Made by a program: the position numbers and the translations under genes. Below the pieces are notes generated by a model. It was not told the origin of the DNA and did no database searches. It was given only the letters and a program-made list of their open reading frames with translations. Shown in pieces: positions 34,757 through 43,746 of a stretch of 64,000 nucleotides of DNA. Position 1 is the stretch's first letter; every line of letters starts with the position of its first letter. Origin of the DNA: Thiosocius sp963808165 (GTDB lineage: Bacteria; Pseudomonadota; Gammaproteobacteria; Chromatiales; Chromatiaceae); the NCBI GenBank assembly GCA_963808165.1, contig CAWEET010000023.1, positions 186,001-250,000 on the forward strand. The letters are read 5' to 3'.

Positions 34757-35731
34757 ATGAATACCGTGGATTACCCATCAGATTCAACCACAACTCTTTG
34801 CCACGGTCAGCGCATGCTGAGCCCTTTCCGGGGGGTGATGCATTCGGTCGTCACACGATGGGCCGACGCAGTGACGACCGACGGACGCCAGTGGACACTG
34901 TACGTACGCGGTGCCTGCCTGTACGACGACCCCGGCGCGGCCGACGATCCTGCGGTCAGCATACCCGACGTCAAGTACGGTTCCTGGTCGCCGCGTGACG
35001 GCTTCCGCCGCGCACCCATCCGCATGCCGACATTCGACGCGAGAGTGCGCGAGGAGGGCGAAAGGCTGCTGACCGCGGTCCAGCGGCACGCTACCCGGCT
35101 GCCGTTTCCGCTGGCCGATCGCTTCGAACTCTGGTTGCTGCACGGCGAGACCGGCCTGCCACTGGCGCTGATCGCCTCAAGCTGCGATGCCCTGGGCTGC
35201 GAGACGCCGCCAGTGGTGCGCTGGACGCCAGGCCAGGCCTGCATGGCAGAACTCCCGGAGGCCAGGGAACTGCACACCCTGATAGCGCAACTGGCCGGCG
35301 CCACTCCCCGGGCCCAGTGGTTCGAAAGACGGCCCGACGGCAGCGCGACCCTGCACGCAGACCCGGCGACGGCACCCGATCTCAGCGACACGCTCGCCAG
35401 CGAATGCTTCCCGACATTGCTGGTCGACGATCGATCACTGGGCGGTGCGCGGGTGCATCTGCTGTCCGCGCTTTATCAGTGGCAGTCACCCTCGCTGCTG
35501 CAGTTGCCAGGCCTGTCGGAACAACAACGTGCGCAATTCGAGGCCGCCGCCTGCAGTCATGCACTGCGATTGGCCGAACAGTTGCCGCTCTATCCCTGTG
35601 TGCTCGATAACACAGCGATCACTGCGGCACTGGTCGAGGCCCGCCTGCGCCGCAGTCGTCCCGGGCGCGACAAGGCCGGGGTCGCCAGCCGGGCCCTGTC
35701 ACCCGACTATATCGAGATGCCGGACACCTGA
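34757..35731 (+). CDS. Conserved-looking hypothetical protein
   Basis: 324 residues, no signal peptide or membrane segment. Not recognised. Visible blocks: MLSPFRGVMHSVVTRWADAV, QWTLYVRGACLYDD, IPDVKYGSWSPRDGF, LPFPLADRFELWLLH, QLPLYPCVLDNTAITAALVE and a C-terminal ALSPDYIEMPDT. It is acidic and has several cysteines but no CxxC. ATG 34757 lacks a good ribosome site; ATG 34814 (MLSPF) is an equal candidate. Composition and third-position bias match the neighbours, so I trust that it is coding. Confidence 0.6.
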   Translation: MNTVDYPSDSTTTLCHGQRMLSPFRGVMHSVVTRWADAVTTDGRQWTLYVRGACLYDDPGAADDPAVSIPDVKYGSWSPRDGFRRAPIRMPTFDARVREEGERLLTAVQRHATRLPFPLADRFELWLLHGETGLPLALIASSCDALGCETPPVVRWTPGQACMAELPEARELHTLIAQLAGATPRAQWFERRPDGSATLHADPATAPDLSDTLASECFPTLLVDDRSLGGARVHLLSALYQWQSPSLLQLPGLSEQQRAQFEAAACSHALRLAEQLPLYPCVLDNTAITAALVEARLRRSRPGRDKAGVASRALSPDYIEMPDT

Positions 35732-35768
35732 CCGGCAACGCGTCGGGGGCCACCGCAGACCATCCGAG

Positions 35769-36770
35769 CTACTGTCCTATCCCGCTGGTGAACAGTGTGG
35801 ATATCAGCTGCTCGACCGGCGCGTTGTCGTCGGTCAGGATCGGGACATCCGGCGATTGCGCCTGGACGGCGGACAATGCCTCGGTGACCCGGATCCAGCT
35901 GCGTGCCGGGCGCGTGACCGCGTGCAGACGATCGGCCTGCCCCGGCCGCCCGGATACCTGGTCGGAGGCGCTGATCACATAGGTCACCCGCGCACTGTGC
36001 CTGGGCAGCTGGTGCAGCCAGACATCCACATACTGAAAGACACTGCCGAGCGTGCGCACCAGGGCCCGGGCGAGGCGACCGTCCGGGTAGACATCAACCA
36101 GGTTCAGGACATAGATGCCGTCATCATGCAGACGACGCTGCAACAGTTCGGCGAATTCCCGAGTCACCAGATGATAGGGCACCGAGACATCGTGAAAGGC
36201 ATCGCCGACGATTACGTCGAATCGCTCGCCCTCGGGCAGCCTGGTCAGTATCGCCCGGGCATCGCCGTGGATCACCCGCATCTCGCTGTCGTCGAGAAAC
36301 AACTCCTCGCGCGCCGTCAGTGTGACCAGCGGATCGAGTTCAGCGACCGTGATGTCGACCGGTACGCCGGCGAGCCACAGTGCGCGCGGCTGAGTGTAGG
36401 CGCCGCCGCCGATGAAAAACGCACGCAGGCTGGCCTTGTCATGCTGGTGCCTGCACATGAGTTCCTGCATCAACTGCACATAGGGGGCGTTCAGGTAGGT
36501 GCCGTCGTTCTCGACGTTGGTGCCATGCAGCAAATGGTCGAGAACCAGGCTGCGGACCTGGCCAAGCTGCGGATGCGCGCCCTCATCCACCGTGCGAATG
36601 CAGAAATAGCTGCTTTCACGCTCACATGGCGAGGCCAGGGCCGGATTCGACAGCATGCCGACAGCCAGCCCACCGGCAAGCGTGAGCACCAGCACGGTCA
36701 GTGCCGCACGGCGGGCATTCCGCATCGGCTGCAGCAGCACCAGTCCGCCGACCAGCAACAACAGCGCCAC
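35769..36770 (-). CDS. Spermidine synthase-like protein, C-terminal part of a frame-split gene
   Basis: Contains the aminopropyltransferase fold: ASLRAFFIGGGAYTQPRALW (SAM-type loop), VDITVAELDPLVTLTA (acidic residue), MRVIHGDARAIL and FDVIVGDAFHDVSVPYHLVT. The first 45 residues are membrane segments. It can begin only at GTG 36770, inside the region that is still membrane protein in the other frame, so it is the second half of a membrane aminopropyltransferase whose first half is read at 36622-37317. Whether it is made separately is unknown. Confidence 0.6.
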   Translation of the reverse strand: MALLLLVGGLVLLQPMRNARRAALTVLVLTLAGGLAVGMLSNPALASPCERESSYFCIRTVDEGAHPQLGQVRSLVLDHLLHGTNVENDGTYLNAPYVQLMQELMCRHQHDKASLRAFFIGGGAYTQPRALWLAGVPVDITVAELDPLVTLTAREELFLDDSEMRVIHGDARAILTRLPEGERFDVIVGDAFHDVSVPYHLVTREFAELLQRRLHDDGIYVLNLVDVYPDGRLARALVRTLGSVFQYVDVWLHQLPRHSARVTYVISASDQVSGRPGQADRLHAVTRPARSWIRVTEALSAVQAQSPDVPILTDDNAPVEQLISTLFTSGIGQ

Positions 36771-37317
36771 TGGTCAGCACCAGATTGCGCGAGCCCAGCG
36801 CCGGGATCAGCCACCAGGCCGCGACGAAAGTGCCGACGATGCTTCCGGTCGCGCCCAACGCATGCATCATGCCGACGATGTGGCCGGTGCGGTGGCTGTG
36901 ACTGAGCGCAAGCGTGGTCAGGACAGGGGTCACGATACCGATCAGGATTGCCGGCACCAGGAACAACGCCATTACCAGAATGAGACTGGTGCTGAGGATC
37001 GACAGCTCGTGCTGCTGGAGTTCCCGGGCAGTCAGCAACAGCAGCCAGGGTATGACCAGTGCGGACAGACCGGCAGCGACCAGCACCCCGCCCGCGGCAT
37101 CGGCAGTCGCCCGACGGTCGGCCCAGGCGCCGCCGAGCGCATTGCCCACCGAGAGCCCCGCCAGTACCACACCGATAACCGCCGACCAGGTATACAGAGA
37201 CACGCCCACGTAGGGTGCGATCAGACGCGCGGCGACGATCTCCAGCACCATAAGCAGTGCCGAGCTGAAGAATACGATGGCCGCGTACAGCGCAATGAGG
37301 CGCCGGTCAGCATTCAT
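36622..37317 (-). CDS. MFS/spermidine synthase fusion, N-terminal membrane part of a frame-split gene
   Basis: Membrane half of a fused membrane-aminopropyltransferase protein: AAIVFFSSALLMVLEIVAAR, LYTWSAVIGVVLAGLSVGNA, LILVMALFLVPAILIGIVTP, SIVGTFVAAWWLIPALG. After LGSRNLVLTS the frame goes into arginine- and cysteine-rich nonsense (GRRTGAAAADAECPP), while hydrophobic sequence continues in the next frame from about 36770. Removing one base near 36770 joins the two into a protein of about 515 residues, the usual length. Either a true mutation or a sequencing error. A repeat copy lies directly upstream of the ATG. Confidence 0.65.
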   Translation of the reverse strand: MNADRRLIALYAAIVFFSSALLMVLEIVAARLIAPYVGVSLYTWSAVIGVVLAGLSVGNALGGAWADRRATADAAGGVLVAAGLSALVIPWLLLLTARELQQHELSILSTSLILVMALFLVPAILIGIVTPVLTTLALSHSHRTGHIVGMMHALGATGSIVGTFVAAWWLIPALGSRNLVLTSGAVVAGRRTGAAAADAECPPCGTDRAGAHACRWAGCRHAVESGPGLAM

Positions 37318-37444
37318 CAGAGCCTGTTGACACTGTGCGGATATTCATCGACCGGGGTCATTTTTCACAGGGCAAGGCGCACTGAGCGCCTTGTATCTGC
37401 GCTGAATAGGCGAAAGTGCAACGCGGTCATCAGGAAAAATGGCC
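37317..37444. mobile_element. MITE-like repeat, partial inverted copy
   Basis: Aligns over about 128 bases with the reverse complement of 24991-25118: shared blocks are TGCGGATATTCATCGAC, GGTCATTTTT, AAGGCGC, TGAGCGC, GCAACGCGGTCAT and GGAAAAATGGCC. The outer repeat (GAGCCTGTTGACACTGTGCG, from 37319) is kept; the other end repeat is missing, so the copy is truncated near 37444. The central stem CAAGGCGC/GCGCCTTG (37373-37393) is perfect here. It abuts the ATG of the MFS/spermidine synthase gene. Confidence 0.72.
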
Positions 37445-37590
37445 TCGGCGCACTCGACCCACGCGACGCCGCAGATCCATCCCTGCAAGCTCGACTGCTG
37501 CCTCCATGCGCTAGACGCCCGCGGATCCAACCCGCCGGGGCGATGTCCGATGCCGGCTTGCACGTTGAGTACGCCAGGGACATGCGCATA

Positions 37591-37794
37591 TCAATAGTGC
37601 GGTGGCGGCTCATGGCCCGGGTCAGCGCCGAGCGGCGATGGCCTCAGTTCGTCCAGCATCAGCTTGACCCGAGCCAGCTCGTCGCGCAGTTCGGTGATCA
37701 AGCGATCCTGCCGCATCAGCGTCTCGTGCAGCGCCTCGATGGCGACCTCCTGATGGGCAAAGCGCACCTGAAGGTCTTCGATCTCGTCTTGCAT
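37591..37794 (-). CDS. slyX: SlyX family protein
   Basis: 67 residues forming one coiled coil: MQDEIEDLQVRFAHQEVAIE, ALHETLMRQDRLITELRDEL, ending in the Pro/His-rich tail GHEPPPHY typical of SlyX. Function unknown. Its ATG overlaps the purL TGA (TGATG), so it is translationally coupled to purL. Reading frames that extend further upstream are antisense or shadow of purL and are not used. Confidence 0.88.
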   Translation of the reverse strand: MQDEIEDLQVRFAHQEVAIEALHETLMRQDRLITELRDELARVKLMLDELRPSPLGADPGHEPPPHY

Positions 37795-40700
37795 CAACCC
37801 AGCCACCGACGTGCGTTGCGGAACAGACGCCGCCATGGCGCGTCCTCGATCCAGTCGTCCGGATGCCAGGAGTTCTGCACCGCGCGAACCACGCGCTCGG
37901 GGTGCGGCATCATGATCGTCACCCGGCCGTCGACGCTGGTCAGGCCGGTGATCCCCTCGGGCGATCCGTTCGGGTTGGCCGGGTAACGCGTCGCCGGTTC
38001 GCCGCTGTTTTCGACGTAGCGCAACGCCACCTGGGTCCGTGCCGCGGCGAGCTGCGCTGCATCGGCAAACTCGGCTCGTCCCTCGCCGTGCGCCACCGCG
38101 ATCGGCAGACGCGATCCGGCCATGCCATCGAGCAGCACGGATGGCGTGCGGGCGATTTCCACCATCACGAAGCGCGCCTCGAACTGCTCTGAACGGTTGC
38201 GCACGAAATGCGGCCAGTGCTGCGTACCGGGGATCAGGGATTTGAGATTGGACAGCATCTGACAGCCGTTGCACACACCCAGGCTGAAGGTATCGTCGCG
38301 TTCGAAGAATGCGCTGAACTGGTCGCGTGCCCGGTCGTTGAACAACACCGACTTGGCCCAGCCTTCACCGGCGCCCAACACGTCGCCGTAACTGAATCCA
38401 CCGCACGCCGCCAGCCCATGGAATCCATCGAGCGTGAGCCGACCGGTGAGAATATCCGACATGTGCACATCGATGCAGTCGAAACCGGCCTTGTTGAATG
38501 CCGCGGCCATCTCGACCTGACCGTTGACCCCCTGTTCGCGCAGGATCGCCACGCGCGGCCGACGGCTCTCGAGGAACGGCGCCGCGACATCTTCATTGTG
38601 GTCGAAGCTGAGATGCACAGAAAGGCCGGGGTCGGCATCGGCGATGCGCGCAGCCTCCTCTTGCGCGCACTGCGGGTCATCACGCAACGCCTGCATCTGC
38701 ACAGTGGTCTCCGACCAGGCCCGTTGCAGCACCGCCCGCCGATCGTCATAGATCACCCGGTCGGCGTGACGCAGACGGATCAGGTCGTTGTCGCTGACCG
38801 TGCCGATCAGTTGACAACAGTCGCCCAGCCCGGCACGTTCCAGGACATTCAGCACATCGTCGCTGTCGCTGTGCCGGACCTGTAACACAGCGCCCAGTTC
38901 CTCGTTGAACAGAACCGCCAGGTCATCCCGCGCCAGGCCCGCGAGGTCGACCTCGAGGCCGCAACGTCCGGCGAATGCCATCTCGCACAGGGTAACGAAC
39001 AGGCCGCCGTCCGAACGGTCGTGATAGGCCAGGATCAACCCGTCCCGGTTGAGCTGCTGGACTGTATCGAACATCGACTTCAGCAATCCGGCGTCGTCGA
39101 CGTCGGGTGCCAGATCGCCGGTCTGACGGTACACCTGGGCCAGGGCCGAGCCGCCCAGTCGGTTGCTGCCACGGCCCAGGTCGATCAACACCAGGTCGGT
39201 GTCGCCGAACTCGGTACGCAACTGTGGCGTCAGAGTGCGACGCACATCGCTGACCGGGGCGAATGCCGATACGATCAGTGACAGCGGCGCAGTCATCTCA
39301 CGTTGTGCCCCGTCCTGCCGCCAAACCGTCTTCATCGACATCGAATCCTTGCCAACCGGTATGGCCATGCCGAGCGCCGGACAGAGTTCCATGCCGACCG
39401 CCTGCACAGTCTCATAAAGCCGCGCATCCTCGCCCGGGTGACCAGCGGCCGCCATCCAGTTGGCCGACAGCTTCACATCGGCGATCCTTTCGACCGATGC
39501 TGACGCCAGATTGGTCAGCGCCTCAGCAATCGCCATCCGCCCCGAGGCAGCCGCATCGAGCAGCGCCAGCGGGGTGCGTTCGCCTATCGCCATCGCCTCG
39601 CCGGCATAGCCGTCGTAATCGGCGACGGTCACGGCGACGTCGGCGACCGGCACCTGCCAGGGACCAACCATCTGGTCGCGCGCGACCATGCCGGTGATAC
39701 TGCGGTCGCCGATGGTGACCAGGAAGGTCTTGTTGCCCACCGTTGGCAGGCGCAGGATCCGCCCGGCCGCCTGTTCGACGCCGATACCGTCCAGCTCGAG
39801 CGGCCGTGGCGCGCCTCGGACGCTGGCGACGTCCCGGTGCATGCGCGGCGGCTTGCCGAATAGCAAGGACATCGGCATGTCGATCGGTTCGGCGTTGAAA
39901 TGCCGGTCGCCGAGCAGCAGGCGCCCGTCCGCGGTCGCCTCACCGACCACCGCATAAGGGCAGCGCTCACGCGCGCAGATCGCCTCGAAGCCGGCCAGCT
40001 TGTCGCGGGCGACGGCGAGCACGTAGCGTTCCTGAGATTCGTTGCACCAGATCTCCATCGGCGACATACCAAGGTCGTCGTTCGGTATCTCGCGGAGTTC
40101 GAAACGGCCACCGCGGTCCGCATCGTGCACCAGTTCGGGCAGTGCATTGGACAGCCCGCCGGCACCAACGTCGTGGATGAACAGGACCGGATTGTCGTCA
40201 CCGCGCTGCCAGCAGCGGTCGATCACCTCCTGGCAGCGCCGCTCCATCTCGGGGTTGGCCCTTTGCACCGAGGCAAAGTCCAGGTCCTCGGCCGATGTGC
40301 CCGACGCCATCGACGAGGCCGCACCGCCACCCAGCCCGATCAGCATCGCCGGGCCTCCGAGCACTATCAGCGGCGTACCGGCCGGGAAGGCCTGCTTGTC
40401 GACGTGCGCGGCGCGGATGTTGCCCAGCCCGCCAGCGAGCATGATGGGCTTGTGGTAGCCGCGCAGCTCCTCGCCGGATGCCGCCGGCACCAACTGTTCG
40501 AAGGTACGAAAGTAACCGAGCAGATTCGGCCGACCGAATTCGTTGTTGAACGCCGCGCCGCCGATCGGTCCCTCGAGCATGATGTCGAGGGCGCTGACGA
40601 TCCGGTCAGGCTTGCCGAAATCCGATTCCCAGGGTTGCTCGGCGCCCGGAATACGCAGATTGGATACCGAGAAACCGCACAGGCCGGCCTTGGGTTTGGC

Positions 40701-41672
40701 ACCGACCCCGGTCGCGCCCTCGTCACGGATCTCGCCACCGACGCCGGTTGCCGCACCGGGATCGGGCGAGATTGCGGTCGGGTGATTGTGCGTCTCGACC
40801 TTCATCAGGATATGGATGTCTTCGTCGTGGCGGCCGTACACGCCGGTCCGCGGGTCCGGGTAGAAACGGTAGCCCTCGCAGCCGCGGATCACCGCCGCAT
40901 TGTCCTTGTATGCCGACAGCACATCGCCCGGTGCCTGTTCTGTGGTATTACGGATCATCGCGAACAGCGAGTGCGGCCGGTCCGCGCCATCGATGGTCCA
41001 GTCGGCATTGAAAATCTTGTGCCGACAGTGTTCCGAGTTGGCCTGGGCGAACATCATCAGTTCGACGTCGCTGGGGTTTCGGCCCAACGACTGGAAGCTG
41101 TCGACCAGGTAGTCGATCTCGTCATCGGACAGCGCGAGACCAAGGTCGCGGTTCGCGGCCAGCAGGGCCTCGCGGCCGCCAGACAGCACATCGACGCTGC
41201 TAAACGGGCGGGGCTGCGCGTGGCGGAACAGGATCTCGGCCGCAGCCAGATCCGCCAGCACGATCTGGGTCATGCGATCGTGCAGCGCCGCACCGACCAC
41301 CTCATGGGCACCCGCGTCCCTGCGCGCGCAATCGACCCAATAGGCGATGCCGCGCTCGATGCGGCTGACCCCGCTGAGTCCGCAATTGTGTGCGATATCG
41401 GTGGCCTTGCTCGACCAGGGCGAGATGGTCCCCGGCCGCGGGACGACCAGGAACGACTGTCCGTCCTGCGGCGTCTCGCCGTGGGCTGGGCCGTAATCCA
41501 GCAGATGACGCAGCACGCGAAGCTGGGTATCGTCCAGAACGGCCTCGGTTTCGACGAAGTGCATGAATTCGGCGCTCACCACCACGGGTTCATCGAGAGC
41601 CGCCGCGAGACGCGCCCGCAGCTTATTCAGGCGGAATTCTGAAAGGGCGGGAGCACCGCGCAGTGTCAGCAT
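37794..41672 (-). CDS. purL: Phosphoribosylformylglycinamidine synthase
   Basis: Large single-chain FGAM synthase of purine synthesis (1292 residues; proteobacterial type). From N to C: PurS-like domain (FRLNKLRARLAAALDEP), first AIR-synthase half with SEHCRHKIFNADWTIDG and ETHNHPTAISPDPGAATGVG, second half with SPMEIWCNESQERYVL and PVGKDSMSMKTVW, then a glutamine amidotransferase domain with the nucleophile in FSLGVCNGCQMLSNL and the His-Glu pair in the last 60 residues (MMPHPERVVRAVQ). All sites look intact. Followed by slyX. Confidence 0.97.
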   Translation of the reverse strand: MLTLRGAPALSEFRLNKLRARLAAALDEPVVVSAEFMHFVETEAVLDDTQLRVLRHLLDYGPAHGETPQDGQSFLVVPRPGTISPWSSKATDIAHNCGLSGVSRIERGIAYWVDCARRDAGAHEVVGAALHDRMTQIVLADLAAAEILFRHAQPRPFSSVDVLSGGREALLAANRDLGLALSDDEIDYLVDSFQSLGRNPSDVELMMFAQANSEHCRHKIFNADWTIDGADRPHSLFAMIRNTTEQAPGDVLSAYKDNAAVIRGCEGYRFYPDPRTGVYGRHDEDIHILMKVETHNHPTAISPDPGAATGVGGEIRDEGATGVGAKPKAGLCGFSVSNLRIPGAEQPWESDFGKPDRIVSALDIMLEGPIGGAAFNNEFGRPNLLGYFRTFEQLVPAASGEELRGYHKPIMLAGGLGNIRAAHVDKQAFPAGTPLIVLGGPAMLIGLGGGAASSMASGTSAEDLDFASVQRANPEMERRCQEVIDRCWQRGDDNPVLFIHDVGAGGLSNALPELVHDADRGGRFELREIPNDDLGMSPMEIWCNESQERYVLAVARDKLAGFEAICARERCPYAVVGEATADGRLLLGDRHFNAEPIDMPMSLLFGKPPRMHRDVASVRGAPRPLELDGIGVEQAAGRILRLPTVGNKTFLVTIGDRSITGMVARDQMVGPWQVPVADVAVTVADYDGYAGEAMAIGERTPLALLDAAASGRMAIAEALTNLASASVERIADVKLSANWMAAAGHPGEDARLYETVQAVGMELCPALGMAIPVGKDSMSMKTVWRQDGAQREMTAPLSLIVSAFAPVSDVRRTLTPQLRTEFGDTDLVLIDLGRGSNRLGGSALAQVYRQTGDLAPDVDDAGLLKSMFDTVQQLNRDGLILAYHDRSDGGLFVTLCEMAFAGRCGLEVDLAGLARDDLAVLFNEELGAVLQVRHSDSDDVLNVLERAGLGDCCQLIGTVSDNDLIRLRHADRVIYDDRRAVLQRAWSETTVQMQALRDDPQCAQEEAARIADADPGLSVHLSFDHNEDVAAPFLESRRPRVAILREQGVNGQVEMAAAFNKAGFDCIDVHMSDILTGRLTLDGFHGLAACGGFSYGDVLGAGEGWAKSVLFNDRARDQFSAFFERDDTFSLGVCNGCQMLSNLKSLIPGTQHWPHFVRNRSEQFEARFVMVEIARTPSVLLDGMAGSRLPIAVAHGEGRAEFADAAQLAAARTQVALRYVENSGEPATRYPANPNGSPEGITGLTSVDGRVTIMMPHPERVVRAVQNSWHPDDWIEDAPWRRLFRNARRWLG

Positions 41673-41735
41673 GGAAACCCCAAGACTTGATGGCTGTTGG
41701 GCAGCCGCTGATGATACAAGAGCTCAACCTTGGCG

Positions 41736-42509
41736 TCAGGGCGCTATCGCGAACCAGCCACTTGCCCGATCCTGGATCAACAGCTTCAGGCGATCGAGCA
41801 ACTCATCCGAGACCCCTCGCAGGGCCTGCCGGGCCAGTTCGGGCGAGTTGTTCTTTTCGCTCAGATGTCCGGCCACCAGATGGCGCAGTCGACGATGATC
41901 GATGCGGCGCAGGAAATCGGCGGCCTGGGCGTTGTTCAGGTGTCCGTAGCGACCGCCGACACGGGCCTGCAGACTCGGTGGATAGGGCCCCGTCCGCAGC
42001 ATATCGGGATCGTGATTACACTCCAGCAGTAGCGCGTCGACGCCGTCGAAGGCATCCACCACCGCCCGTGTGATACTGCCGAGGTCGGTCAGGACGCCGA
42101 GTCGCGCACCGTCGTGTCCGAACACGAACTGGGTCGGCTCACGCGCGTCGTGCGGCACTGGCACAGGCATCACCGAGAGGTCCCCGATACGAAACGCCCC
42201 GGCGTGTCCTGCAAACAGCGTCAGATTGGCGATACGGCCGAAATTTGCCGCCCGCCAGGTGCCATGAGTCATCCACACCGGGATGCCGAAACGCCGCGCG
42301 ACCGCGCCGACACCGCGCATATGGTCCCCGTGTTCGTGGGTCACCAGGATTGCCGAGAGGCGCTGGGGGTCGAAACCCAGCGCCTCGCAGCGTCCGGCGA
42401 ATTCGCGCGCCGCAAAACCACAGTCGATCAGGATGCTGGTGGCACCAGCCTCGACCAGTGTCGCATTGCCGCGGCTGCCGCTACCCAGCGAGGCAAACCG
42501 GAATTCCAT
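41736..42509 (-). CDS. MBL-fold metallo-hydrolase (YycJ/WalJ-like)
   Basis: Metallo-beta-lactamase-fold hydrolase of 257 residues. Metal site T-H-E-H-G-D-H (in ILVTHEHGDHMRGV) with later ligands in VPHDAREPTQFVF, GVLTDLGSITRAVVDA and LVAGHLSEKNNSPELA. The start MEFRFASLGSGSRGNATLVE is characteristic of the YycJ/WalJ group, linked elsewhere to nuclease or repair functions. Last gene of the dapA-bamC-MBL run, 23 bases after bamC. Confidence 0.9.
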   Translation of the reverse strand: MEFRFASLGSGSRGNATLVEAGATSILIDCGFAAREFAGRCEALGFDPQRLSAILVTHEHGDHMRGVGAVARRFGIPVWMTHGTWRAANFGRIANLTLFAGHAGAFRIGDLSVMPVPVPHDAREPTQFVFGHDGARLGVLTDLGSITRAVVDAFDGVDALLLECNHDPDMLRTGPYPPSLQARVGGRYGHLNNAQAADFLRRIDHRRLRHLVAGHLSEKNNSPELARQALRGVSDELLDRLKLLIQDRASGWFAIAP

Positions 42510-42532
42510 GGCAGGAATCGTGCGAACAAGCC

Positions 42533-43699
42533 CTAGCGGATCTGCTCACTCAGCAGCGTGAGGATCCGGATCGCGGTCGGCGAGTTCTCGACATTCCCCT
42601 GTTCGTCAGCGACCGTGACAACGGTCTGATCGGCACGCGTCGACACCCTGACCTGATAGCGGTTCACCTTGTCGACATCTTTGTCGTCGGACCAGAATGC
42701 CAGGCTGGACAACAGGCCCTTGTCGGCATCCTCCTGGGCCGGATCGTTGTAGCGTACATAGTAGGTTCCGGTCGAACGATCACGGTCCTCGACCGCGAAA
42801 CCGACCCGGTCCAAGGCGAGGCCGACCAGTCGCCAGGAACGGTTGAAACTGTCGTCGATCAGCAACTGGGTCCCGCTATCGCTGTTCAGCAGCTGCGACC
42901 GCGGTTGTGCGCGTTCACCAGACCCTGCCGCCAGCTGGGCGCGGGCACGCTCATCCGCGGCGCCCAGGTAGACCATCAGGCGGCGCAACATCTCGACCTC
43001 GAGCCCGGGATCGCGTTCGCGCGGCACCCAGAGCGTGTTCTCGACCCCGCCGCTGCTCGCCTCGATCACCTCTTCCTCCATGCCGAAATGGGTCAGATAG
43101 ATCTCGGATCCGTTGTTGGCCGTGCGCTCGAAACGCAGACGGTACTGATCCCGGGTCCCCGCCTCATAAAGACCATCGAATACCTTTCGGATCGTGTCGG
43201 TGATGATGTCGCGTGAGATCGCGGCGCGGTTTTCGATCCACGCAGTACGCATAATGCCGACCGTCGGGTCCTGTTCGAGCATCAGGATGCCATTCTCCTG
43301 CCAATAGTCGACCACCCGCGACCATACCTCTTCGACCGGCGCATCCACTACCAGCCAGTGGACATCTCCATCCCGGCGCACCTCGATATCTTCGATCGTG
43401 GGCAGGACGCTGCTATTGGCCGCTCTGACCGAACCCCCGTCGGCACCGCGCAACTGTTGGTCGGTCACGTACTCGGAGTAACTCGTCGACACGCCTCCGA
43501 AGTTGTCGGGTACGCTCATCCGGTCATTGATGCGGTCCGAGGTCAGATCGGGAGGGACCTCCAGGTTGCGTTCCGCCTGTGTTTCGCGCTTGTACTCAAC
43601 GGTCTTGTCGGGCAGGACCTTACCCATGCCACCGCTGCAGGCCGCGAGACCGAGCGCGAGGCATGCCAGGAGTGAATACCGAAACAACGTGTTAATCAT
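42533..43699 (-). CDS. bamC: Outer membrane assembly lipoprotein BamC
   Basis: Accessory lipoprotein of the beta-barrel assembly machine. Signal with lipobox L-A-A-C (Cys21): MINTLFRYSLLACLALGLAA. An unstructured N-terminal stretch that binds BamD follows (KVLPDKTVEYKRETQAERNL), then two helix-grip domains (about 100-220 and 275-388). 388 residues is slightly longer than the E. coli protein. ATG 43699 is chosen because the signal peptide begins there. Adjacent to dapA, the conserved order. Confidence 0.92.
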   Translation of the reverse strand: MINTLFRYSLLACLALGLAACSGGMGKVLPDKTVEYKRETQAERNLEVPPDLTSDRINDRMSVPDNFGGVSTSYSEYVTDQQLRGADGGSVRAANSSVLPTIEDIEVRRDGDVHWLVVDAPVEEVWSRVVDYWQENGILMLEQDPTVGIMRTAWIENRAAISRDIITDTIRKVFDGLYEAGTRDQYRLRFERTANNGSEIYLTHFGMEEEVIEASSGGVENTLWVPRERDPGLEVEMLRRLMVYLGAADERARAQLAAGSGERAQPRSQLLNSDSGTQLLIDDSFNRSWRLVGLALDRVGFAVEDRDRSTGTYYVRYNDPAQEDADKGLLSSLAFWSDDKDVDKVNRYQVRVSTRADQTVVTVADEQGNVENSPTAIRILTLLSEQIR

Positions 43700-43746
43700 G
43701 CTTGAAATCCTGCAACGCCAAACGGGGGCGTGCTGTTGAGATCGGA

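Noticed and set aside
35445..36905. 486-codon plus-strand frame
   Set aside because: Opposite the aminopropyltransferase domain, whose motifs are clear on the minus strand.
36655..37986. 443-codon plus-strand frame spanning the second repeat copy
   Set aside because: It is antisense to the MFS part, crosses the repeat and enters the complement of slyX and purL. The shared peptide-like stretch with 24590-25141 comes from the DNA repeat, not a protein family.
39900..41642. 580-codon open frame on the plus strand opposite purL
   Set aside because: It is exactly antisense to well-conserved purL, its composition (His, Arg, Val repeats) is what a GC-rich complement gives, and it has no recognisable domain.
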